Shown here piece by piece: positions 23,833 through 33,529 of a stretch of 64,000 nucleotides of DNA. The DNA is from Pseudomonas sp. R5(2019). Its GTDB lineage: Bacteria > Pseudomonadota > Gammaproteobacteria > Pseudomonadales > Pseudomonadaceae. The translations under genes and the position numbers were made by a program. Where the stretch lies: positions 62,001-126,000 of the forward strand of contig NZ_JAAAMT010000011.1 of assembly GCF_009905435.1 (NCBI RefSeq), given 5' to 3'. The notes beneath the pieces were generated by a model. The model did not search any database. It saw only the letters and a program-made list of their open reading frames with translations, and was not told where the DNA came from. How positions within the stretch are numbered: the first letter of the stretch is position 1; every line of letters starts with the position of its first letter.

Positions 23833-26346
23833 ATGAAACTTATTAGATCGATGCTTAATAGCTTGTGGGGTGAAAAGCGTGGGGCAGATACCAAGCTGAA
23901 GGAACTAGCGCGCTTACGAAAAGAACAACACCCAGCGATAGAAGATCTTCCTGAGCATCTCCTAGTTAAATTGCGAGATGGCGATGAGTCGATCATGCGC
24001 TATCCGCCGTTTACTGAAGGATGCCCCGCGTGGGTTCCGGCTTCATACCTACTGAAGCTGCATACAGACAAACTGCGAATGCTGAAAGGTGGCGTGGGAT
24101 TCGACGAAGCCAACTATGAGCGCTTGATCTATCCCATGCTGCTCAACTTTGCAGACCTCGTGCATATGCTTCCTGCATCGCAGCACCACCACCATCGTGG
24201 CTTTGGCGGCCTACTCCGGCATGGGTTAGAGGTAGCAGTGAACGCGCTGACTTACGCACAGTGCGAAGTCTTTGACGCGAGGGACTTGCCGGGTCGCCGG
24301 GACCAACGATCTACCGTGTGGCGAGTAGCGGCGATTGCCGCAGGTCTGATGCACGACGCCGGGAAAGTCCTAACAGACCTCAAGGTCATCAGCGAGGACG
24401 GTTCAACCGTCTGGCAACCCTCAATTCGGACCATTCCTGAATGGGCCGAAGTGAACAACCTGGAACGCTATTTCCTCCGTTGGATTCCTGATCGGCACGA
24501 AAGCCATAAACTCCAATCGCTGACCCTGGTCGAGCGCGTCATCCCTACAGATCTCCGTGAATGGATCCTAGAAAATGGCGAGGACATCTACACCGACATG
24601 ACCATGGCGATTGCCGGTGAGGGCGATAACCGGCAACTGACTCGCATGATCAAGCGCGCTGACAGCGCCTCGGTCGCAACGGACATGAGAGATCATGGTG
24701 GTGATGCATCCCGGTCGGCAGCAATTGGCGTACCGGTGGCGAGCTTGATCCTCGATGCGATCAAACGCCTGATCGGCAAAGGCCTGTGGGAGGTTAACCG
24801 GCCAGGCTCTCCAATTTGGGTATCTACTCAAGGTATCTACATAAAATGGGCTGACGCGTGCCCTGATGCCGTTAAAGATGTACTGGCAAACGGCTTCAAA
24901 GGGATCCCGCGAAGCTCCGATAGCCTTGCTGCAATTTTGATTGATCATGGGATCGCCGAAGCGGACAGCACCGGGGACACCTACTGGTCCATCGCAATCC
25001 ACATGCTCAGAAAGCGTGATCACGACGAAACCAAAAAAGATATTTGGTTGAGATGCCTATACATCCCGGATCCTCATCACATTTTCAACTTCGAGCAACG
25101 GCCTGCACCTGTCTCGATCAGCGTGAAATCCAATAATGAAGTGTTGGAGTTTTTGACTGAGAAGTCTGCTGCGCGGGAAGTGCAAAAGGAACTCGCTCGA
25201 AACTCCGAAAGTCCGGCAGAAGGCCCGAAAGCGGATCACATGGCTGCCAACCGTCCAGCCGCGTTGGCGGGCAAAAAAGCTGGAACAAAGTCCAATCCTG
25301 GTACCGCTGAAACCTCATCCAGCAAGCCAGACGCGGGGAAAACCACTCGCAAGATTGTCCAGGCGGATGAAGTTCGAAACGCCCTCGGCATGTCATCCAA
25401 AGACGAACCCACGGTGGCGGTACCTCTGGCCGATGATCCCCCGGAAGTCGAGCAAGAGCTAACAGAGTTGAGCGCAGGCATTCCCGCGCATCACCTTGAG
25501 GGTGCAGATGGTCAAGCGCCTGAAGCAGAGCAGGAGGAGCCCAGCACGCCGCCACCAAGTACAGAGGATATGTTGGTCGCAATGAATTTCTTGGCGCTCA
25601 ACAATGCTCCAACCAACGAAAAGCCCGCAGAAAAAAAGGACTTATTGAAAGAAGCGCTGATGCCGACAAAAGAAGCAATTGCGGAAGTCCCATGTGTCGA
25701 AACGCCCAAAGTTGCAGACACGCCGACTTTCGTTCCTGGTGAGCAGTTATCGACGATTGAGATACCCGCGACCGGCGCAGTATTCAGGCTATCGGAACAT
25801 GCCATAGAGCGAGCCAACATCGATTTCGAAAAGTTGAGCCCAACTGTTCAGGGTAAGGTAAGGGAACTCTTTGTCGAATGCGGTGAGCTAAGGAAGTACA
25901 CGCCTGAAATGCGCGTGGAACTACCGATTGACGACGGCAGATTTACTGAAGATGAGTTGCACGCCTTTGTAGCGTCACCGCTGGTATTTAAAAGTGTTAT
26001 CGAAGGCTATTCGGGACTGACGTATAAGTACCGAAAAAACTGGGTATGCCTAACCTACGACGCTGCGTTTTTAATGGCCAGTTATGATGATGCATTCATA
26101 CCTTTTGATGTCGAAATTCCCGAGATCGATATGTCAGCTCTCAAGCGGATAGTGCAGAAATTCTGTCTCCCAGAAGTCGATTTGAATCATAAAAGTTTTT
26201 ACAACCTAAGCAAGAAGGCACAAACGGATATCGCGCGGTATCTATCGATCACCAATACGGAATTACTGAATATATTCAGAATTCACTTTGGCTCTGTTCG
26301 TCCCAGCCCATCACGCGCTACAGAAATTGTATTCTTTGGAGAATAA
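23833..26346 (+). CDS. traI: TraI, MOB-H type relaxase
   Basis: An 837-residue protein. The N-terminal TraI_2 domain (about residues 55-330) carries the HD-hydrolase signature: HHHH at 118-121, LLRHGLEVAV with His130, and GLMHDAGK with the HD pair His174-Asp175. This metal site defines MOB-H relaxases, which nick the origin of transfer. A low-complexity Ala/Glu/Pro/Lys-rich linker (about 450-640) joins it to the C-terminal TraI_2_C domain (IPATGAVFRLSEHAIERANIDFEKLSPTVQGK, about 650-830). Relaxases of this type are found in SXT/R391, IncC, R27 and IncP-7. It is the first gene of the main transfer operon, and traD follows two bases after its stop. Confidence 0.92.
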   Translation: MKLIRSMLNSLWGEKRGADTKLKELARLRKEQHPAIEDLPEHLLVKLRDGDESIMRYPPFTEGCPAWVPASYLLKLHTDKLRMLKGGVGFDEANYERLIYPMLLNFADLVHMLPASQHHHHRGFGGLLRHGLEVAVNALTYAQCEVFDARDLPGRRDQRSTVWRVAAIAAGLMHDAGKVLTDLKVISEDGSTVWQPSIRTIPEWAEVNNLERYFLRWIPDRHESHKLQSLTLVERVIPTDLREWILENGEDIYTDMTMAIAGEGDNRQLTRMIKRADSASVATDMRDHGGDASRSAAIGVPVASLILDAIKRLIGKGLWEVNRPGSPIWVSTQGIYIKWADACPDAVKDVLANGFKGIPRSSDSLAAILIDHGIAEADSTGDTYWSIAIHMLRKRDHDETKKDIWLRCLYIPDPHHIFNFEQRPAPVSISVKSNNEVLEFLTEKSAAREVQKELARNSESPAEGPKADHMAANRPAALAGKKAGTKSNPGTAETSSSKPDAGKTTRKIVQADEVRNALGMSSKDEPTVAVPLADDPPEVEQELTELSAGIPAHHLEGADGQAPEAEQEEPSTPPPSTEDMLVAMNFLALNNAPTNEKPAEKKDLLKEALMPTKEAIAEVPCVETPKVADTPTFVPGEQLSTIEIPATGAVFRLSEHAIERANIDFEKLSPTVQGKVRELFVECGELRKYTPEMRVELPIDDGRFTEDELHAFVASPLVFKSVIEGYSGLTYKYRKNWVCLTYDAAFLMASYDDAFIPFDVEIPEIDMSALKRIVQKFCLPEVDLNHKSFYNLSKKAQTDIARYLSITNTELLNIFRIHFGSVRPSPSRATEIVFFGE

Positions 26347-26348
26347 AC

Positions 26349-28247
26349 ATGGGGGAATGGTCCTATGATATGCCCTGGCGCAAGAACTATGAAGCCTACC
26401 AGATCACTGGGTGGGCGACTGGGATTGCGATGTCCTCAGCCGCCTACCTCTTTTACAGTCTTCCAACCTTGCCTTATGTGGTAACTCTTGGCTTACAGGC
26501 TTCCCTAATGGTCAAGGCCATGCCGAAGGCACTCTATGTACGCAATTCCAAAAAGGGGTTAGAGGCAAAGCCGCCGATACAACTGGACTCTTCCCAACTG
26601 ATGAAGTTGATGAGTGACAATCCGCTGGATACGTACCTGGGCGAAGGCTTCGAGTGGACGCAAACGGAAGGACAGCAAGTATTCGAATTGCTAAAGCGCG
26701 ACATATCAAAACTCGTTCCCCCACCACCACCAGGCTATATGGGCAAGGCCTTTATCCACGGTATCGGCAGACTCAAAGAACAGTCTCAGTTTATCCGCAA
26801 TGATTTGCGTGCTCTTCATACACTGGTGATAGGAACTACAGGTGCCGGGAAAACCCGTACTTTTGACCTATTAATATCCCAGTGCATTTTCAGAGGAGAA
26901 CCGGTAGTTATAATCGACCCCAAGGGCGATAAAGACTTGCCAAAACTTGCAAGAAGGGCGTGTGAGACAGTTGGCCGTCCGGAGGCGTTCAAATACTTCA
27001 ACCCGGCGTTCCCGGAAAAGTCAGTTCGGATTTCACCTACAAAAAATTATGGCCGTGCAACTGAATTGGCAACCCGGATCGCTGAATTGGTTAGCACTGA
27101 ATCCGCGTCTGACCCTTTCCAGAACTTCGGTCTGATGTCTCTGATCAACTGCGTTCAGCTCATGCTGTTTTGTGACAAGCAGCCAACATTAGTATCGCTG
27201 CGCAGCGCCCTGGAGTCTGGCACGGCGCGACTCGTAATTGATGCGGTTAAGATTATCGGGCACGAAGTGTTGGGTGAGCACACTTATGAAACGATTTTCG
27301 CTCAAGAGAAAATGAAGCTAAGAGGTCAGATGAAAGACGACCTTGAGCAAATCGCAAAGATTTGTTGCAGCATCTACTACAGAGATATACAGCCACAGAA
27401 AAACTACCCCGACCTTGAGGGCGGGTTGACCATGTTTCAGCATAACAAAGAGCACTTCAGCAAGATGATCACGGCACTACTGCCAGTTCTCGTCAAGCTG
27501 ACTGCCGGTCATTTAGGGCAATTACTTTCTCCTCAAAGTGAAAGTGAATTTAACGCTGAAGTAGAGGTTTGCGACACTCGAACAATCGTTGCATCCAATC
27601 AGGTTCTGTTTATGGGTCTGGATTCCCTGTCAGACTCTATGGTTGGCTCAGCAATTGGTTCTATCTTTCTCTCCGACATCACCTCGGTAGCGGGCAACAT
27701 TTACAACTATCACGAGGCCAAACCGGTAAACATCTTTGTCGATGAAGCCGCCGAAGTAGTTAACGACCAGTTGATTCAACTGCTGAACAAAGGCCGGGGT
27801 GCTGGATTCAACCTGATCGTTGCAACACAGACAATTGAGGATTTTGAAGCCCGCTTAGGGAGTGCCGCGAAAGCAGGCAAGATATTGGGAAACATGAACC
27901 ACGTAATCGTGCTTCGCAGCAATACACCGGAAACACAAGAGCAGATTTTCAAAAAGGTGCCCAAGACCCGTTTCCGTTATGTCATGCGTACACAGAGCGG
28001 GAACGCCGGTACAACGCCGCATGAGGTGAAGGGCAGTATTGGTGAACGTTTGATGGAAGAAGAAGCAGAGTTGTTTCCCGCCGCGCTCGCTGGCGAGCTT
28101 CCAAACCTGGAGTATTTCGGAATCATCTCCGGTGGCCGATTAGTGAAAGGGAAAATTCCGTTAATCAATTACAACGATAGTAGCGATAAACGAAACAAAG
28201 CTTATGCCAACCTAAAAAAATCAATCAAAAAAGCGACAGCAGTATGA
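26349..28247 (+). CDS. traD: TraD, type IV coupling protein
   Basis: A 632-residue VirD4-family ATPase with two membrane segments near residues 20-60, Walker A GTTGAGKT (162-169), the phrase VVIIDPKGDKDLPKL and Walker B VNIFVDEAAEVV, followed by the VATQTIEDF element. The protein brings the relaxase-DNA complex to the secretion channel and forms a hexameric ring at the inner membrane. GGAG eight bases before the ATG lies in the end of traI, so traI and traD are coupled. The length fits SXT-type TraD proteins. Both nucleotide-binding motifs are intact. Confidence 0.93.
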   Translation: MGEWSYDMPWRKNYEAYQITGWATGIAMSSAAYLFYSLPTLPYVVTLGLQASLMVKAMPKALYVRNSKKGLEAKPPIQLDSSQLMKLMSDNPLDTYLGEGFEWTQTEGQQVFELLKRDISKLVPPPPPGYMGKAFIHGIGRLKEQSQFIRNDLRALHTLVIGTTGAGKTRTFDLLISQCIFRGEPVVIIDPKGDKDLPKLARRACETVGRPEAFKYFNPAFPEKSVRISPTKNYGRATELATRIAELVSTESASDPFQNFGLMSLINCVQLMLFCDKQPTLVSLRSALESGTARLVIDAVKIIGHEVLGEHTYETIFAQEKMKLRGQMKDDLEQIAKICCSIYYRDIQPQKNYPDLEGGLTMFQHNKEHFSKMITALLPVLVKLTAGHLGQLLSPQSESEFNAEVEVCDTRTIVASNQVLFMGLDSLSDSMVGSAIGSIFLSDITSVAGNIYNYHEAKPVNIFVDEAAEVVNDQLIQLLNKGRGAGFNLIVATQTIEDFEARLGSAAKAGKILGNMNHVIVLRSNTPETQEQIFKKVPKTRFRYVMRTQSGNAGTTPHEVKGSIGERLMEEEAELFPAALAGELPNLEYFGIISGGRLVKGKIPLINYNDSSDKRNKAYANLKKSIKKATAV

Positions 28248-28264
28248 GTGAGGGAGTTTTTACC

Positions 28265-28684
28265 ATGACCACTAACTGGTTCAGGTTTATGGACTATTTT
28301 CCTAATAATCGTTGTGCAAAGCTTTGGCTTGGCTCGCTTACTACACTTTGGCCGTGCGTAGACGGACTAATTAAAAAGTACGTGGAAATTACCTGCAATA
28401 GTGAAGAGAGAGACCTCATCGTTAAATGCAACCGGCATCCCAAGACATACACCCTGGAAGAATTGCCGGTGTCCAGCACAGTGGCCAAAGGGCTGACCTC
28501 TGCACTCACGAACTATCAAGAAGAATGCAGCATAGTGAAAAGTGACCGAGAGCGGCTGGAGGTCTTTGTTACGCCGATCCTTGAAGCAACACGACAGGTG
28601 GAGGTCTTGAAGGGCCTGTCTCAAGGACACCTTCAAGGCCCGCTCAATCGATACCTACATGACATCATCGACGCCAAAGGGTAA
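28265..28684 (+). CDS. hypothetical protein between traD and the DUF4400 gene, 139 aa
   Basis: Two starts are possible: ATG 28244, which overlaps the traD stop as ATGA, and ATG 28265, which has AGGGAG eight bases upstream; the second is preferred. The product is a mostly helical, cysteine-containing protein (LIKKYVEITCNSEERDLIVKCN, YQEECSIVKSDRERLEVFV). It lies in the traI-traD operon, where related elements carry small genes of unknown role. A link to the coupling protein is likely from position only. Confidence 0.65.
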   Translation: MTTNWFRFMDYFPNNRCAKLWLGSLTTLWPCVDGLIKKYVEITCNSEERDLIVKCNRHPKTYTLEELPVSSTVAKGLTSALTNYQEECSIVKSDRERLEVFVTPILEATRQVEVLKGLSQGHLQGPLNRYLHDIIDAKG

Positions 28685-28690
28685 GTAGAG

Positions 28691-29353
28691 ATGGCAGAGG
28701 AAGCAAAGGACGAACGCTGGCCGCGAGCACTATGGGCCTGCCTACTCGTGCTGGTACTGGAAGCCTTTCTGGTGGCCGTGGCCCTCCCAAAGACGATGAT
28801 CCAGGGACAGCTGCAACGTGAATTGGACTGGGCTGTCAGCATCTATGGGGTGCAAGAGTCAAACAAGCTGGTGAAGTCCACGAACGAAGCGTATTCGACC
28901 GTATTCATCGAGAGTGGTCTCAATGACAAGGTTCATGATGTGTTCTTTCCAAAAGCTGCACCGACGACATTTGTCGATAGGTTTGCGAAAAAAGCTACTG
29001 AGCCCTGGTTTGATTGGCTTTCAAACAGGGTAGGGGCTCTAAAAACAATGGTGTATCTCGCGACGTATCGCGTCGTGAGCTATCTCTACTGGTTCCCTTA
29101 CTTTGTTGCTATGGGGTTGCCCTCGATCTTCGCTGGATTCATGCAATGGCAAATTAAGAAATACAATTTTGACTACAGTTCACCGTTCTTTAACCACTAC
29201 GGGCACCAAATAATTACGTGGTCCCCGCTCTTGGTGATCCTGTCGGTCTTGGTGCCGGTATCGATCCCGCCGATGCTGATCTGCATGCTGATTGTGGTGC
29301 TGCTCCCAATCGCGTTTATGTGGATTATCAGCAATCTTCCAAAGCGAATCTGA
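28691..29353 (+). CDS. DUF4400-type membrane protein
   Basis: A 220-residue protein with about four hydrophobic segments (residues 14-33, 120-140, 178-196 and 198-214). The N-terminal segment leads to a periplasmic region (MIQGQLQRELDWAVSIYGVQESNK), and the C-terminal pair VSIPPMLICMLIVVLLPIAFMWII resembles the DUF4400 proteins encoded next to traD in SXT and IncC elements. Their molecular role is not established; they belong to the transfer module and probably act at the inner membrane with TraD. The start has only a weak ribosome-binding site and lies six bases after the preceding stop. Confidence 0.7.
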   Translation: MAEEAKDERWPRALWACLLVLVLEAFLVAVALPKTMIQGQLQRELDWAVSIYGVQESNKLVKSTNEAYSTVFIESGLNDKVHDVFFPKAAPTTFVDRFAKKATEPWFDWLSNRVGALKTMVYLATYRVVSYLYWFPYFVAMGLPSIFAGFMQWQIKKYNFDYSSPFFNHYGHQIITWSPLLVILSVLVPVSIPPMLICMLIVVLLPIAFMWIISNLPKRI

Positions 29354-29536
29354 CGGTTCGCTCCACCACCAGCGTTGCTCTCTGCCCAGTAGCCAGGGCG
29401 CAGCGCTGGAGGTAACGTGAAATTCTCAATTTTCCCCCAAACTGTGCAACATCTTGCCATCTACTGCCATTTTCATCTTTCTAACGCGTTCAAAATAGGA
29501 TGGTGCCCACGTTTTTTTGATTGTAGGAGTTACCAA

Positions 29537-29827
29537 ATGCCAGATGACTATATTCGCTTACCGCACGAGGTGGACGGGCCACCGATGCTTCTCTTCTGGA
29601 CGCTGGATGAGATCCTGCCTGTTATATCCATGCTTTTTGTGGGAATCGTGGTAGGGAAACTGCTGCCAATGCTGACCATCGGTGTTGTGATCATGCATTT
29701 CTATCAAAAGCTTCTAGACGCAAACCCAGATGGCCTAGCGATGCATCTTCTTTATTGGTACTGCGGGTTGACTGTAGGTCGGAAGCTTACAATCCCTAAT
29801 CCTTTCTCAAGGATTTATATCCAATGA
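29537..29827 (+). CDS. traL: TraL, conjugative pilus assembly protein
   Basis: A 96-residue protein with AGGAG seven bases before ATG 29537. It has the TraL pattern: a short N-terminal part (MPDDYIRLPHEVDGPPMLLFW), two membrane segments and the C-terminal phrase GRKLTIPNPFSRIYIQ. It is a small inner-membrane part of the F-type channel, related to VirB3. A longer frame starting at GTG 29417 with GGAGG four bases before it would add 40 residues unlike TraL; I consider it less likely. The 183-base gap before it has no other gene. TraE overlaps its stop (ATGA). Confidence 0.9.
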   Translation: MPDDYIRLPHEVDGPPMLLFWTLDEILPVISMLFVGIVVGKLLPMLTIGVVIMHFYQKLLDANPDGLAMHLLYWYCGLTVGRKLTIPNPFSRIYIQ

Positions 29828-30465
29828 ATGCCGGCAAATTCAAAAAAACGTTCAATGGTTTGCATTCGGACAACTTCTATCTGAAGGCTTTGGTAGTGCT
29901 TTTGGGAGTAGTTGTTCTGTTCTTGGTTGTGAAAGCAAATTCTAAGGACACCATCGTAACAATCGTACCTCCGACAATGGCAGAGCAAGGTTGGCTAGAT
30001 CGGCAGAAAGCATCAGAGTCGTACACGTCATCGTGGGCTCTCTATATTTCGTATTTGCTTGGCAACGCAAACCCGAAAAACGGTGCGCTAATTAAAACTG
30101 CGATCACCCCCTTGCTTGATAACGCGATTCAGGCTGATATCCTTGCAGCTATTGACGACCAGATTAACCAAATCCGCCGCGATAGCGTGAGTATTGCTTT
30201 TGAACCAAAGCAAATCCTCCAGGACAAGCGCACCCCAAATAAATATTACGTGTATGGCGACTCTTCCGTAACTGGCACCTCAGCTAATAAGGTCGATGGC
30301 AGAAGAACATACGAAATGGATATTGAAATTCGAAATTACAAACCGGTGCTCACCATGGTTAAAACATACGCTGGACAGCCTAAAACGCCGGAATCTCTAG
30401 AGCGGGAGAAACGTATGACTAACCGCAAAGCTGACATGCGGAAAAAGCAAGGACTCGAACCATGA
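29824..30465 (+). CDS. traE: TraE, conjugative pilus assembly protein
   Basis: A 213-residue protein: one membrane segment (residues 20-38, LKALVVLLGVVVLFLVVKA) followed by a periplasmic domain with the TraE phrases WLDRQKASESYTSSWALYISYLLGNANPKN and YEMDIEIRNYKPVLTM. It is the VirB8 analogue of F-type systems, connecting inner-membrane components with the TraK-TraB-TraV core. The start overlaps the traL stop and its own stop overlaps the traK start, both as ATGA, indicating coupled translation with fixed stoichiometry. Confidence 0.9.
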   Translation: MNAGKFKKTFNGLHSDNFYLKALVVLLGVVVLFLVVKANSKDTIVTIVPPTMAEQGWLDRQKASESYTSSWALYISYLLGNANPKNGALIKTAITPLLDNAIQADILAAIDDQINQIRRDSVSIAFEPKQILQDKRTPNKYYVYGDSSVTGTSANKVDGRRTYEMDIEIRNYKPVLTMVKTYAGQPKTPESLEREKRMTNRKADMRKKQGLEP

Positions 30466-31493
30466 CCAATAAACTCATTAATCGGTGGCCGTTGCTGTGG
30501 GCCTTCGCAATGGGCGTGTCTTCTCAAGTGCTCGCAGACGGCAACATGCCTTATGCGGCGAGTGCACCGGCACCCGCAGGTACAGACCTGAGACAAGTGG
30601 GCACACCGCTCGCTCCACTCGTGGTTGATGCCAACGCGAATGTTGTTTCCATTGCCAAATCCAGAGCTGATGGCTCGCCCGACAACAACGATATTCAAAA
30701 CGTTCCGAAATCGGTGGTGAGCAACCTGGGGCGACCAGCTGATCCAGTACAAACCAACCAAACGATCGTTATCAAACCTGGTGTTAATACACTAATTCCT
30801 GTTTCCATCGGGCAAACCAACCGCATCGTTACTCCATTCGAACGGCCCGTGGTGCAAACACTGAGCAGCGCTGAAACCAAAATTATGCAAAATGTGATTT
30901 ACATATCCCCCGGAGACAAAAATCCGGTCGCTGTGTACATCACAGAGAAAGATGACGAATCCGCGGCGATCTCGCTAACTCTTTTGCCGCAGCAAATTCC
31001 ACCCATTCAGGCAAACCTCGTAATTTCTGCACCAATCAACGCAGGGCTCAGCGGTCTCCATTCAGTGGACGGAACTACTGCGTTCACAGCAAAAGCCAAG
31101 CAGTTTGAACAGGCACAACCCTATATGGAGACCATAAAGGTGATCATGCGGTCCCTAGCGCTCGGTGAAGTGCCACAAGGGTACTCCATAGGCAAATTGC
31201 TTTCCGGCTCCGCAATTCCCAGTTGTCATTTGAGTGGCTTCGAGTTTGACTTCAAAAATGCACAGTTGATTAAAGGACATGATTACAACGCCATCGTTGC
31301 GACGGTAAGAAACATCTCGGGCCAAACACTCCAATTCGACGAAATGGCGTGTACTCACCCGTTACTAGCGGCAACCGCCGTTTGGCCGAAAAATGTACTT
31401 GAACCGGGTGAGCGAACAGAGTTGTACGTTGCGACAAGATCAGCGAATAACATAGTTCGAGCCTCGAAGCGTCCAAGTCTTCTGGATAATTAA
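30462..31493 (+). CDS. traK: TraK, channel core secretin-like protein
   Basis: A 343-residue exported protein with a signal peptide (residues 1-25, probable cleavage after VLA). An N-terminal linker precedes a beta-rich region with TVVIKPGVNTLIPVSIGQ-like sequence and the conserved end (YVATRSANNIVRASKRPSLLDN). TraK corresponds to VirB9 and forms the outer core ring with TraB and TraV. The gene begins within the last codons of traE (ATGA) and ends 13 bases before traB. The context of traL-E-K-B-V makes the identity firm even though the family is divergent. Confidence 0.88.
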   Translation: MTNKLINRWPLLWAFAMGVSSQVLADGNMPYAASAPAPAGTDLRQVGTPLAPLVVDANANVVSIAKSRADGSPDNNDIQNVPKSVVSNLGRPADPVQTNQTIVIKPGVNTLIPVSIGQTNRIVTPFERPVVQTLSSAETKIMQNVIYISPGDKNPVAVYITEKDDESAAISLTLLPQQIPPIQANLVISAPINAGLSGLHSVDGTTAFTAKAKQFEQAQPYMETIKVIMRSLALGEVPQGYSIGKLLSGSAIPSCHLSGFEFDFKNAQLIKGHDYNAIVATVRNISGQTLQFDEMACTHPLLAATAVWPKNVLEPGERTELYVATRSANNIVRASKRPSLLDN

Positions 31494-31506
31494 ATTAGGA
31501 CTCGAC

Positions 31507-32841
31507 ATGGCATCTTTTAAGGATCTTTTAGACAAGTTTGACTCGGTTCCTCTTTCTCCGGCCACGAAACGGGTTGTGATGATTGGCTCCGCCTTTGCGG
31601 TCGTTATCGCTATCGTGTGGTATGCAGTAGCCAACGAAGAAAAGCCAAAGCGCCGAGCGATCAATCCAGTGGCCAGCACTGTATTAACCGACGCAGACAC
31701 ACGCGGGGTCGGTATCGACTCGATGCGCTCCGAAATCCGAGAGTTAAGAGTTACACTCGATGAACTTAAAGGCACTGTAAAGGACGGTGTAAAGAGCGAT
31801 AGCAAGGATGCCAGTAGAGCGGAATTAGAAGAGCTCAAGAAGGAAATTAAGGAGTTAAAGAAACATAAGAGTGACCAAGAGAGCGAGAAGGCGAATAGCG
31901 CCAATGGTCAAACTCAAAACACGCCAAAATCCGGAGCCGGTAAAAGCCCTTATGATGTCGCAGCAGCAGAACATGCCCTTACTGCAAACGCGAAGTCACT
32001 TCGGCCAGAGGACGTGTATCGCAGGGCTGACCTGGAGCCCAATGATTCCGTAAGCGGGATACAAACATCTGTTGGTGAGGCGGATGTAAAAAAGGAAGGT
32101 GCAACACTGAAGATTCGTACCATTGAAGAGCAACTTCCAAAAGAGGTCGCGGCAAAGGATGACCAATCGGACGTGCTATATCTGCCAGCTACAACCATGC
32201 TTACAGGCACGCTTATTACGGGGATGGACGCACCTACCTCAAAACAGGCCCGCACTGATCCGTTCCCGGCTCTGGTCAGAATTCAAAAAGAAGCAATTCT
32301 ACCAAACAACTTTCGCGCCGATGTGCGCGACTGCGGCATGATCGTCGGGGGTTATGGCGACCTTAGTTCTGAACGGGCCTACCTTCGCGGAGAAACAATC
32401 TCCTGTGTGCGAAACGATGGCGGTGTGATCGAGGTTTCTGTTGATGCATACGCCAGTGGCGAAGATGGCAAGGCTGGTGTGCGCGGGAATGTGGTGAGCA
32501 AGCAGAAAGAATATATCACCCGAGCGATGATGGCAGCCTTTATACAAGGTGCGTCTCAACTGTTCTCAGTGCAAAGTATTCCTACTATTCGCATCTCACG
32601 CGGGGATAGCGATAGTGAAGATCAAGCAGCATTCCAGCAGGCATTTAATCCAGATGCAGTGCAGGGAGCCGCAGTAGCCGGTGTTGGCAATGCGCTAAAC
32701 CGAATTTCTGAATATTACATGGACATGGCAGAAAATTTGTTTCCCATCATTGAGATCGATGCCGGTCGTCAAATCGATTTCATCATTAAGAAGGGTGCGA
32801 GCTTGAAAATAAAGTCCGTGCCTAAGTCCAAGTCCAGCTAA
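31507..32841 (+). CDS. traB: TraB, channel core scaffold protein
   Basis: A 444-residue VirB10 analogue: a cytoplasmic N-terminus, one membrane segment (residues 23-42), a predicted coiled coil (LRVTLDELKGTVKDG and RAELEELKKEIKELKKHK, about residues 75-125) and a C-terminal beta-barrel domain. The barrel shows the typical phrases LYLPATTMLTGTLITGMDAPTS, RADVRDCGMIVGGYGDLSSERAYLRGE and FIIKKGASLKI. It spans the periplasm and links both membranes in the F-type channel. It is fully in line with SXT and F homologues in length and order. Confidence 0.92.
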   Translation: MASFKDLLDKFDSVPLSPATKRVVMIGSAFAVVIAIVWYAVANEEKPKRRAINPVASTVLTDADTRGVGIDSMRSEIRELRVTLDELKGTVKDGVKSDSKDASRAELEELKKEIKELKKHKSDQESEKANSANGQTQNTPKSGAGKSPYDVAAAEHALTANAKSLRPEDVYRRADLEPNDSVSGIQTSVGEADVKKEGATLKIRTIEEQLPKEVAAKDDQSDVLYLPATTMLTGTLITGMDAPTSKQARTDPFPALVRIQKEAILPNNFRADVRDCGMIVGGYGDLSSERAYLRGETISCVRNDGGVIEVSVDAYASGEDGKAGVRGNVVSKQKEYITRAMMAAFIQGASQLFSVQSIPTIRISRGDSDSEDQAAFQQAFNPDAVQGAAVAGVGNALNRISEYYMDMAENLFPIIEIDAGRQIDFIIKKGASLKIKSVPKSKSS

Positions 32842-32855
32842 CTAGGAGAATATTC

Positions 32856-33440
32856 ATGCATATACTTAGATTCGCTGCACTGCTTTCCGTCGCCACCACA
32901 ATATTAAGTGGCTGCTCTAGCGCGAGCAGTGATTACGCTTGTAAGGGCCTGGCCGAAGGCGTCAACTGCGTGTCAGCGCGGGATGTTTATCAAATGACAG
33001 ATGACCCGAACTTCCAGACCCAGCTTCAAAAGGAAAATGCTGCAAAGGCTCGAAAGAAAGCGGGTGACGACGGCGCGTCGGACGACCAAACAGAAGGCGG
33101 CACGGTGGTGCTTCGCGAAGTGCCTGGGGAGCAGTACGTGACACCACGGCCCGCACGGAATCCATTGCCTATCCGGACACCGGCCACGGTCATGCGTATC
33201 GGTTTCGCGCCGTGGGAGGATGAGAAGGGGGATCTGAACGTGCCAGGCTACATCTATACCGAAATCGCACCACGGCGCTGGGAGGTTGGCGTTGAACGGC
33301 CACCAGAAACTCCTACGCTTCACCCCTTGCAGGTGCAGGCGGTCCCAACGACGCAGATGCCATCGGCGAAGGCCGCACCAAACCAGAGCGCTGCTGAGAT
33401 TGCAAAAAGCGCTAGACGCAACGCACAGAGCACACAATAA
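32856..33440 (+). CDS. traV: TraV, channel core lipoprotein
   Basis: A 194-residue lipoprotein: signal MHILRFAALLSVATTILSGC with lipobox LSGC and Cys20, then the TraV pattern of two further cysteines (YACKGLAEGVNCVSARDVYQM). The rest is a proline-rich domain with RNPLPIRTPATVMRIGFAPWEDEKGDLNVPGYIYTEI split by typical turns. TraV corresponds to VirB7 and fixes the TraK ring to the outer membrane. AGGAG eight bases before the ATG. It is the last gene of the traI-to-traV run; a terminator follows directly and the next gene is on the other strand. Confidence 0.9.
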   Translation: MHILRFAALLSVATTILSGCSSASSDYACKGLAEGVNCVSARDVYQMTDDPNFQTQLQKENAAKARKKAGDDGASDDQTEGGTVVLREVPGEQYVTPRPARNPLPIRTPATVMRIGFAPWEDEKGDLNVPGYIYTEIAPRRWEVGVERPPETPTLHPLQVQAVPTTQMPSAKAAPNQSAAEIAKSARRNAQSTQ

Positions 33441-33469
33441 AAAAAACCGGGATTTGATCCCGGTTTTTT
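33441..33469. terminator. bidirectional terminator between traV and the korA-like gene
   Basis: Arms AAAAAACCGGGAT and ATCCCGGTTTTTT around a three-base loop, with T-runs on both strands. It can stop transcription from traV rightward and from the KorA-like gene leftward. Confidence 0.92.
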
Positions 33470-33529
33470 TTACTCTGACTTTCACTTCAATGTCCTTCCC
33501 GGTTTACAAACCCGCGCAAATGACATCGC

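Noticed and set aside
29417..29536. N-terminal extension of TraL from GTG 29417
   Set aside because: The added 40 residues do not resemble TraL and the ATG at 29537 has a better-spaced AGGAG.
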